From Cellulosimicrobium protaetiae (GTDB lineage Bacteria > Actinomycetota > Actinomycetes > Actinomycetales > Cellulomonadaceae): a stretch of DNA of 64,000 nucleotides. The notes beneath the pieces were generated by a model. It was given only the letters and a program-made list of their open reading frames with translations. It was not told where the DNA came from and did no database searches. The stretch spans positions 2,294,001-2,358,000 of the forward strand of contig NZ_CP052757.1 in NCBI RefSeq assembly GCF_009708005.2, given 5' to 3'. Below are positions 1-6,043 of this stretch, piece after piece. A program made the position numbers and the translations under genes. Each line of letters starts with the position of its first letter. Positions within the stretch are counted from its first letter, which is position 1.

Positions 1-1
1 C

Positions 2-433
2 ATCGCCGACGTGCAGGTCGAGATGGAGCACATGCGCCCCAACACGGCGATCGCGAAGCTCATCACGCTCAACAACCACCTCACGTCGCTCGACCGCGTG
101 CCGCGCGAGGCCGTCGAGCCGCTCGTCCTCATGACGGCGCCCGTCGCGCCGCACATCGCCGAGGAGCTGTGGCAGCGCCTGGGCCACGAGCGCTCGCTCG
201 CGCACGAGCCTTTCCCGACGGCCGACGAGCGCTACCTCGTCGAGGACACCGTGACGTGCGTGGTCCAGGTCAAGGGCAAGGTGCGCGCCCGCCTGGAGGT
301 CCCGCCGTCGATCTCGGAGGAGGACCTCACGGCTGCCGCGCTCTCGGAGCCGAACGTCGTGCGCGCGATCGACGGCGCGGAGGTCCGCAAGGTCATCGTC
401 CGCGCCCCGAAGCTGGTCAACATCGTCGTCTGA
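2..433 (+). CDS. leuS: leucyl-tRNA synthetase, C-terminal part only
   Basis: This is the last 143 residues of a class I aminoacyl-tRNA synthetase that charges tRNA-Leu; the 5' end lies outside the window. The visible part is the end of the anticodon-binding helical domain (NTAIAKLITLNNHLT near its start, then PHIAEELWQRLG) and the small C-terminal domain with VQVKGKVRARLEVP and a final KVIVRAPKLVNIVV. These motifs are typical of bacterial LeuS. The reading frame is open from base 2 and ends at TGA 431-433. It converges on the minus-strand nuclease gene, and a long palindrome lies 12 bases after its stop. Confidence 0.93.
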   Translation: MADVQVEMEHMRPNTAIAKLITLNNHLTSLDRVPREAVEPLVLMTAPVAPHIAEELWQRLGHERSLAHEPFPTADERYLVEDTVTCVVQVKGKVRARLEVPPSISEEDLTAAALSEPNVVRAIDGAEVRKVIVRAPKLVNIVV

Positions 434-445
434 CGCCCCTTTCGC

Positions 446-502
446 TGAGTGCATGAAATAGTCGCGTCCGACCTGCTCGGGCGCGACTATTTCATGCACT
501 CA
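446..502. repeat. long perfect palindrome, copy A
   Basis: A 21-base arm (446-466, starting TGAGTGCATG and ending AGTCGCG) is followed by a 15-base spacer and its exact reverse complement (482-502). The spacer can extend the stem: CCGA 468-471 pairs with TCGG 477-480. The same arms recur as copy B at 1476-1532, so this is a repeated element and not a chance hairpin. It lies between the convergent ends of leuS and the DUF559 gene and could also terminate both transcripts, though no T-tract follows. The nuclease gene's TGA (500-502, minus strand) is formed by the arm itself. Confidence 0.95.
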
Positions 503-1405
503 CGGGCGGGTGGATGTCCGACGGCGGTCCCGTGCCGCACGCACGCGGCGCACCAGGCGCTCCGGGTGGCGGAGCACGTCGTCGGCCGTCGCCGTGACGA
601 TGATCCAGCCGGCGTCCTCGAGCCGCTGCCGCCGCTCCACGTCACGCCGCCACGTCGCCGGGTCGGTCCGGTGGACGTCGCCGTCGTACTCGATCGCGAT
701 GCGCAGCTCGGGGTAGGAGAGGTCGGGCAGGGCGAGGAACCGACCGGCGTCGTCGTACGCCGGGACGTTCACCTGCGGGCACGGCAGACCGGACTGGACC
801 AGGAGAAGCCGGGTGCGCGTCTCCATGCTCGAGTCCGTCCCCGGCCTGACGAGGTCGATCGCCTCGCGGCACCGCACGATGCCGCGCATCTTGTACGTTG
901 CGTCCAGGAGACGGCGTAGCTCTCGCACGGTCGTGGCAGGGGCCTTCCGCCGGGTCGCGGAGTCGGCGAGCACGACGACGTCGTCCGGCGGGAGCGAGTG
1001 GGACAAGTGCAGCCAGGTCTGGGCTGCGGAGGTCACCGGGAGCCCGTGCGCGGTGGTCGTCGTCAGTGCACGCTGGCCGCAGAAGTGCGCGACGACGTTC
1101 GCCCGCTGCAGCCTCTGGTCGCGGCGCGGCGTCACGACGTGGATCCGGTCGTCGTCGGCGAGCCGCCAGGGCACCTCGATCCCGAGCAGCCGGAGTGCCG
1201 TGACGTGGCTGAACGCCGCGCCGTCGGGCAGTACCCTGGCCGCGGCCCTGCACACGTCGAGGACGGACACGAGGCTCCCGCGCGGGACCCGCACCCCGGC
1301 GAACGGTGCCTCGAGCGAGGGGCTGCGCAGCGACGCGGGCGTCATCCCGAAGGTCTGCGCCGTGCGCGTACGGAAGGGGCGGGTCGGGCTCTGCCGGGTC
1401 ACCAT
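500..1405 (-). CDS. DUF559-type endonuclease with AbiEi-like N-terminus
   Basis: Predicted 301-residue protein. The N-terminal half (PFRTRTAQTFGMTPASLRS, then GVRVPRGSLV and AFSHVTALRLLGIEVP) resembles the winged-helix part of AbiEi/type IV antitoxin-like proteins. The C-terminal half looks like a DUF559 nuclease of the Vsr/PD-(D/E)XK fold: a helix with SSMETRTR (Glu about 195), LPDLSYPELRIAIEYDGDVH (Asp about 228, Glu 239, Asp 241), and a final WIIVTATADDVLRHPERL. The frame stays open up to 1501, but that would translate the palindrome, so ATG 1405 is preferred; it places PFRTRTA near the N-terminus as in related proteins. The gene lies between two copies of one palindrome. Substrate and role are unknown; DNA repair, defence or mobility are all possible. 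Confidence 0.8.
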   Translation of the reverse strand: MVTRQSPTRPFRTRTAQTFGMTPASLRSPSLEAPFAGVRVPRGSLVSVLDVCRAAARVLPDGAAFSHVTALRLLGIEVPWRLADDDRIHVVTPRRDQRLQRANVVAHFCGQRALTTTTAHGLPVTSAAQTWLHLSHSLPPDDVVVLADSATRRKAPATTVRELRRLLDATYKMRGIVRCREAIDLVRPGTDSSMETRTRLLLVQSGLPCPQVNVPAYDDAGRFLALPDLSYPELRIAIEYDGDVHRTDPATWRRDVERRQRLEDAGWIIVTATADDVLRHPERLVRRVRAARDRRRTSTRP

Positions 1406-1458
1406 GCCGACCGAGGATGCCGCCCGCTCCGACCCAGCGAAACCCCGCCCCCCGCGGC

Positions 1459-1467
1459 TGTGGACAA
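1459..1467 (-). promoter_or_regulatory. DnaA-box-like 9-mer
   Basis: The minus strand reads TTGTCCACA, an exact match to the actinobacterial DnaA-box consensus, 9 bases from palindrome copy B and upstream of the nuclease gene. It is a single site, so it may be chance or belong to the nuclease promoter region; it is not evidence of an origin. Confidence 0.35.
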
Positions 1468-1475
1468 CCACACCG

Positions 1476-1532
1476 TGAGTGCATGAAATAGTCGCGCTCA
1501 CCAGGCCCGGACGCGACTATTTCATGCACTCA
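1476..1532. repeat. long perfect palindrome, copy B
   Basis: Arms 1476-1496 and 1512-1532 are base-for-base the same as those of copy A (446-502). The 15-base spacer (1497-1511) differs. The three bases outside each arm suggest the two copies face each other: cgc...cgg around A and ccg...gcg around B. Copy B separates the end of the DUF853 gene (1544) from the nuclease gene (start 1405), both on the minus strand. Confidence 0.95.
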
Positions 1533-1543
1533 GCGAGTCAAGG

Positions 1544-3538
1544 TCAGCGGCGGCGCGTGCCGAAGATGGTGCGGGTGAGCTCGCGGCCGAGCTGGGTGCC
1601 TGCCGAGCGGAGGAACGAGTCGAGCGGGTTCGCCGGGCGGGAGCGCGACGAGCCGGACGAACCCGACCCGGACTGGGGCTTCGCGGCGTCGCGCTCGAGC
1701 TTCGCGCGCATCTTCTCCAGCTCGGCCTGCTCCTTCTTGGCCGCGCGCTCGGCCTCCCTGGCGGCCTCCTTCGCCGCCTTCTCCTGGGCGGCCGCCTCGG
1801 CCTCGGCGGCCGCAGCGGCGGCACGGGCGGCGGCCTGCTCCTGCACCCTGACCTGCAGCAGCTCGAACGCCGACTCGTTGTCGACCGCCGTCCCGTAGCG
1901 CGCGAACCCGGGGGACGCCGCGACGATCCCGTCGAGCACGGCCGCGGGCGCTGGCTCCATCGACGACTGCGGCGCCCGCACGCGGGTCCAGGCCACCGGG
2001 GTCGGCGCGCCCTTCTCCGTGAGGACCGTGACGACGGCCTCGCCCGTGCCGAGCGACTGGAGCAGGCGTTCGAGGTCGTACGGCGAGGTCGGATAGGTGC
2101 GCACGGCCGCTCGCAGGGCCGCGGCGTCGTCGGGCGTGAAGGCGCGCAGCGCGTGCTGGACCCGGTTGCCGAGCTGCGCGAGCACGTCCGCGGGGACGTC
2201 CTTGGGGCTCTGCGTCACGAAGAACACGCCGACGCCCTTCGACCGCACGAGCCGCACCGTCTGCACGACCTGCTGGAGGAACTCCTTCGACGCGCCCGTG
2301 AACAGCAGGTGCGCCTCGTCGAAGAAGAACACGAGCCTCGGCTTCTCCGCGTCCCCGACCTCGGGCAGTTCCTGGAACAGGTCGGCGAGCAGCCACATGA
2401 GGAACGTCGAGAACAGCGCGGGCCGGTCCTGCACCGCGGGGAGCTCGAGCGCGGAGATCACGCCCCGCCCGTCGGGCGCCACGCGCAGCAGCTCCGACGT
2501 CGCGAACGCCGGCTCGCCGAAGAACACGTCCGCGCCCTGCGCCTGGAGCGCGACGATCTCGCGCAGGATGACGCCCGCCGTCGCGCTCGACACCCCGCCG
2601 ATGCCCTTGAGCTCCGCCTTGCCCTCGTCCGACGTGAGGTAGGCGATCGTCGACTGGAGGTCCTTGAGGTCGAGCAGCGCGAGCCCCTGGGAGTCGGCCC
2701 AGTGGACGATCAGCCCGAGGCTCGACTCCTGCGTCTCGTTGAGCCCGAGGACCTTGGAGAGCAGGAGCGGTCCGAAGTCCGTGACGGTCGTGCGGATCGG
2801 CACACCGGCCCCGAGCCCGCCGAGCGAGTAGAACTCGACGGGGAAGGTCGTCGGGCTCCAGGTCTGCCCGATCGACGCCGAGCGCTCCACGATCTTCTCG
2901 TTCGACTCGCCGGGTACGGCGAGCCCGGACAGGTCGCCCTTGACGTCCGCGAGGAACACGGGCACGCCCGCGGTCGACAGTCCCTCCGCCATGCCCTGGA
3001 GCGTCTTCGTCTTGCCGGTCCCGGTCGCGCCTGCGACGAGCCCGTGCCGGTTGAGCATGCTCAGGGCGAACCCCACCTGCACGTCGGCGCGCGGCGTCGG
3101 GTCGGCGCCCGGCTCGCCCTCGAGCAACGCGCCGAGAGCGAGCGTGCCGCCCCGGTAGGCGTAGCCCGCCGCCACCTCGGCGGCGTATCCCTCGAGCGGC
3201 CCGGTGCCCGACGACGGCGCCTCCTCGGCAGGCGCGCTCGCCTCCGCGCCCGGTCCTGCGCCCGACGGCGACGCCCCCTCGCGGGAGCCGCTCGCCTCGG
3301 CGGTGTCGGAGGGCGAGGACGTGCCGGTGGTCCCGGTGGGGTCGCCTGCAACCGTCGCGTCGGCACCCCCGGGAGCCGCGACGTCGGGAGCGGTACCCGC
3401 CTGCGCGGCTGCCTCCGCGGCCTCGAGCGCTGCCTGTGCGGCGACGGCCTTGGCCTCCGCAGCCTCGGCGGCCGCCTGCGCAGCGGCCGCGCGCAGGGCG
3501 GCGAGCTCGATCGGGGACTGTGCGGCGTCGTCGGCCAT
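1544..3538 (-). CDS. DUF853 family HerA-like ATPase
   Basis: A 664-residue P-loop ATPase of the HerA/FtsK-related DUF853 group. Walker A is GATGTGKTKT at residues 170-179; Walker B is RLVFFFDEAHLLF near residue 405. Residues 1-50 are an Ala/Glu-rich predicted coiled coil and 50-115 a low-complexity Ser/Gly/Glu linker. A second charged coiled coil (EAAREAERAAKKEQAELEK region) precedes the conserved tail FLRSAGTQLGRELTRTIFG. HerA proteins are ring-shaped DNA-translocating ATPases; the role of DUF853 members is unsettled. The start is ATG 3538, with TACGAT on the minus strand (3545-3550) 6 bases upstream, so it is probably leaderless. It is divergent from degV. Confidence 0.9.
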   Translation of the reverse strand: MADDAAQSPIELAALRAAAAQAAAEAAEAKAVAAQAALEAAEAAAQAGTAPDVAAPGGADATVAGDPTGTTGTSSPSDTAEASGSREGASPSGAGPGAEASAPAEEAPSSGTGPLEGYAAEVAAGYAYRGGTLALGALLEGEPGADPTPRADVQVGFALSMLNRHGLVAGATGTGKTKTLQGMAEGLSTAGVPVFLADVKGDLSGLAVPGESNEKIVERSASIGQTWSPTTFPVEFYSLGGLGAGVPIRTTVTDFGPLLLSKVLGLNETQESSLGLIVHWADSQGLALLDLKDLQSTIAYLTSDEGKAELKGIGGVSSATAGVILREIVALQAQGADVFFGEPAFATSELLRVAPDGRGVISALELPAVQDRPALFSTFLMWLLADLFQELPEVGDAEKPRLVFFFDEAHLLFTGASKEFLQQVVQTVRLVRSKGVGVFFVTQSPKDVPADVLAQLGNRVQHALRAFTPDDAAALRAAVRTYPTSPYDLERLLQSLGTGEAVVTVLTEKGAPTPVAWTRVRAPQSSMEPAPAAVLDGIVAASPGFARYGTAVDNESAFELLQVRVQEQAAARAAAAAAEAEAAAQEKAAKEAAREAERAAKKEQAELEKMRAKLERDAAKPQSGSGSSGSSRSRPANPLDSFLRSAGTQLGRELTRTIFGTRRR

Positions 3539-3544
3539 GCTCGG

Positions 3545-3550
3545 ATCGTA
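3545..3550 (-). promoter_or_regulatory. -10 box, leaderless start of DUF853 gene
   Basis: TACGAT on the minus strand, 6 bases before ATG 3538. No convincing -35 box is seen. Confidence 0.5.
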
Positions 3551-3607
3551 GGGGCGGCGGCGGACGGCCGCAGCCGGGCCGGGATGCGCGGCGACCCGTG
3601 CGCGCCG

Positions 3608-3613
3608 TAAGGT
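3608..3613 (+). promoter_or_regulatory. -10 box of degV
   Basis: TAAGGT lies 9 bases before ATG 3623, so transcription would start at or just before the start codon. No Shine-Dalgarno sequence is evident in between. Confidence 0.4.
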
Positions 3614-3622
3614 GGCGCGGCC

Positions 3623-4504
3623 ATGTCAGACCACCACGTGCACGTCGTCACCGACTCGACGGCGTCGCTCCCGCCCGGCACGGACGAGCGGCTGCGCTCC
3701 GTCCCGCTGCACGTGATCGTCGACGACGAGTCCTCCCTCGAGGGGGTCGACCTCACCGCCGACGACGTCGCCGCGCACCTGCTGGCGGGACGCCGCGTGA
3801 CGACGTCGCAGCCGACCCCGCGCGCGTTCGGCGAGGCGTACGCCGCGGCCGCGGCCGCGGGCGCGAGCGAGATCGTCTCCGTCCACCTGTCGGGCGAGCT
3901 GTCGGGCACCGTGCACGCGGCAGCGCTCGCCGCGGCCGACGCACCGGTGCCGGTGCGGGTCGTGGACTCCCGGACCGTCGCGATGGGGTTGGGCTTCGCG
4001 GCGCGGGCCGCGGCGCGGGCGGCGGTGGCGGGGGCGGGCACCGACGTCGTCGCCCGCCGTGCCATCGAGGTCGCCGACGCGAGCCGGGCGGTCTTCCTCG
4101 TCGACTCGCTGGACCACCTCCGGCGCGGCGGCCGGCTCAGCGCCGCCTCGGCGGCCCTCGGTACGGTGCTCGGCGTGCGACCGCTGCTGGCCGTGCGGCA
4201 CGGACGGATCGAGGTCGTGCAGAAGGTCCGCACCAAGGCGGCTGCCGTCGAGCGGCTGACGACGGTCGCCGTCGAGTCGGCGGGTCGCCGGTCGAGGCCG
4301 GCGCTCGCGGTCCACCACGTCGGCGACGACGACGGCGCGCACCGCCTGGCGGTCGAGCTCACCGACCGGACGGGTCTCGACGTCGTGGTCACCTCGGTGA
4401 GCGCCGTGCTGGGAGCGCACGTCGGGCCGGGCGTGCTGGCCGTCGTGGTCGCGGACCTTGCCGACCGCGGGTCGGGAGTCGGGGAGCTCACGGGCTCGCT
4501 CTGA
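3623..4504 (+). CDS. DegV family fatty-acid-binding protein
   Basis: A 293-residue DegV/EDD-fold protein, the usual length. Seen: the N-terminal VVTDSTASLPP (residues 8-18), the TTSQPTPRAF segment that precedes lipid-contacting residues, HLSGELSGT near residue 93, and VFLVDSLDHLRRGGRLS near residue 160. Family members bind a long-chain fatty acid; in Gram-positive bacteria the related FakB proteins present fatty acids to the kinase FakA. No kinase partner gene lies alongside. The position just before comEA-comEC is common in actinobacteria. Confidence 0.92.
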   Translation: MSDHHVHVVTDSTASLPPGTDERLRSVPLHVIVDDESSLEGVDLTADDVAAHLLAGRRVTTSQPTPRAFGEAYAAAAAAGASEIVSVHLSGELSGTVHAAALAAADAPVPVRVVDSRTVAMGLGFAARAAARAAVAGAGTDVVARRAIEVADASRAVFLVDSLDHLRRGGRLSAASAALGTVLGVRPLLAVRHGRIEVVQKVRTKAAAVERLTTVAVESAGRRSRPALAVHHVGDDDGAHRLAVELTDRTGLDVVVTSVSAVLGAHVGPGVLAVVVADLADRGSGVGELTGSL

Positions 4505-4623
4505 GGCACTCTCGACCGCTCCGAGGCGGGTCGGTGCGGGTCGTGGCCGTGCACAGGGCCGCGAGGCGGTGCTCCCGTCCACAGCGTCACTCGCCGACCC
4601 GGCACGGCACCGCCCGACGTCCG

Positions 4624-4629
4624 TACGGT
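4624..4629 (+). promoter_or_regulatory. -10 box, leaderless start of comEA
   Basis: TACGGT, then 7 bases, then GTG 4637. This favours GTG 4637 over the in-frame GTG 4628, which overlaps the hexamer. Confidence 0.5.
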
Positions 4630-4636
4630 GCGCGAC

Positions 4637-6043
4637 GTGAGCACTCCTCGGCACGAGCCGCGCCAGCACGCCCGCCCCGGTCGCGACCCCGCACGGGAGA
4701 GCGCCGTCGTCCGTCAGCGCCTCCGGGCCGTGGCCGGAACCGGGCGGCCCGCGCTCGCCTGGCACCCGGCGACGGCGGCCCTTCCGACGGTCTCCCGGGC
4801 TGACGCGGACGCGCGCCCGGTGCACTGGGACGTCCCGCACCCCGCTGCGGACGACATCCCGTGGCGGGGAGCCCTCGGCCTGCCGACGGACGCTCCCCAC
4901 GACCGTGCAGAGGCGTCGGAGCCGGGCGAGGCCGCGGTCGGGCGCGGGTCGGAGGCGCGACGCGTCGAGAGGACCGGCTGGCTCCCGGAGAGGCCGGGTG
5001 CCGTCGACGCATCGCCCGCGCACGAGCCGGTGCCGGGCCACGACCCGGCGCTTCGGCACGACCTCGCACCGGACCATGACCCTCTGCTGGACCACGACTC
5101 TTCGTCGGGGCACGACCGCGAGCCGGGCGACGGCAGCGGTCTCGTGCCGGGTCGCCGACAGCAGTCCGAGCCTTCCGGCGCCCGCCCGTCCGTCGGTGCG
5201 CGTCCGGGCAGCGCCGAGGCAGCCGTGGACCGCCTGCGGTACCGGGCGGCGGCGACCGCGGCGAGCGCGTACACCGCTGCGCACGGGCACCCGACGGCGC
5301 ACTCGGGGTTCGCCGACCTCGGTGAGGAGGGCCGCCCCCGCTGGGGGCTGCGACCCCGGGTGGCGGTCGCGGCACTCGTCGTCGTGCTGGCTCTCGCGGC
5401 CGGGGTCGTGCTGCTCCGGTCACCGGTGGGCGGTGTGGAGCCGATGGCCCGGCTCGACGTGGCGGGGGCCGGGGCGGTCGCCACCGGACCAGGCTCCGAG
5501 GCGGGAGCCGCCGGCGGCACGGGCGGGACCGACGCCGCACCCGACGGTGGCGAGACCGGGTCGCCAGACGCGGGTGACGGCACCCCGGTACCCACCGCCG
5601 GCGACCCCGGAGCCGAGGTGGTCGTGCACGTCGTCGGGCAGGTCGCGGCGCCGGGGCTCGTGAAGGTCGCGGCGAAGGCCCGCGTCGCGGACGCGCTCGA
5701 GGCCGCGGGCGGAGCGACGCCGGAGGCCGATCTCGCCGCCCTCAACCTCGCGCGGACGGTGACCGACGGAGAGCAGATCGTCGTCCCGCGACCTGGCGAG
5801 GCCGTTCCCGCCCCTGCGCCGGCGTCCGGTGCCGTGGCTGGAACGGCCGGCGCTCCGGTCGACCTCAACGCCGCCGACGCCGCGGCTCTCGACGCGCTGC
5901 CCGGCATCGGGCCCGTGCTCGCCGAGCGCATCGTCGCGTGGCGGACGGAGAACGGTCCGTTCACGACGGTCGACGAGCTCGGCGAGGTGAGCGGGATCGG
6001 GCCCGCCGTCCTCGCGGACGTGCGCGACCTGGTCCGCGTGTGA
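4637..6043 (+). CDS. comEA: ComEA-type DNA-uptake receptor
   Basis: Predicted membrane-anchored double-stranded DNA receptor, 468 residues. Residues 1-235 are a low-complexity, probably cytoplasmic, region rich in Arg, Asp and His; this makes it much longer than Bacillus ComEA (about 205 residues). One membrane helix follows (about 241-262, VAVAALVVVLALAAGVVLL). Outside the membrane come a low-complexity linker, an SLBB domain (about 327-388, VVVHVVGQVAAPGLVKV) and a C-terminal helix-hairpin-helix DNA-binding domain (408-468, VDLNAADAAALDALPGIGP). The stop overlaps the comEC start by 4 bases (GTGA), so the two are translationally coupled. Confidence 0.92.
   Translation: MSTPRHEPRQHARPGRDPARESAVVRQRLRAVAGTGRPALAWHPATAALPTVSRADADARPVHWDVPHPAADDIPWRGALGLPTDAPHDRAEASEPGEAAVGRGSEARRVERTGWLPERPGAVDASPAHEPVPGHDPALRHDLAPDHDPLLDHDSSSGHDREPGDGSGLVPGRRQQSEPSGARPSVGARPGSAEAAVDRLRYRAAATAASAYTAAHGHPTAHSGFADLGEEGRPRWGLRPRVAVAALVVVLALAAGVVLLRSPVGGVEPMARLDVAGAGAVATGPGSEAGAAGGTGGTDAAPDGGETGSPDAGDGTPVPTAGDPGAEVVVHVVGQVAAPGLVKVAAKARVADALEAAGGATPEADLAALNLARTVTDGEQIVVPRPGEAVPAPAPASGAVAGTAGAPVDLNAADAAALDALPGIGPVLAERIVAWRTENGPFTTVDELGEVSGIGPAVLADVRDLVRV

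Noticed and set aside
446-502. Plain terminator only
   Set aside because: A terminator would not explain an identical 42 bases of arm sequence recurring 1 kb away; termination may be a side effect.
1406-1501. N-terminal extension of the DUF559 protein to ATG 1501
   Set aside because: The extra 32 residues would be translated from the palindrome and adjoining non-coding DNA; ATG 1405 gives a normal N-terminus.
446-1532. Classical insertion sequence
   Set aside because: There is no transposase, no obvious target-site duplication, and each end is itself a full palindrome instead of a simple terminal inverted repeat.
5938-6039. N-terminal extension of ComEC
   Set aside because: It lies entirely inside the comEA helix-hairpin-helix coding region; GTG 6040 overlaps the comEA stop as in a coupled operon.
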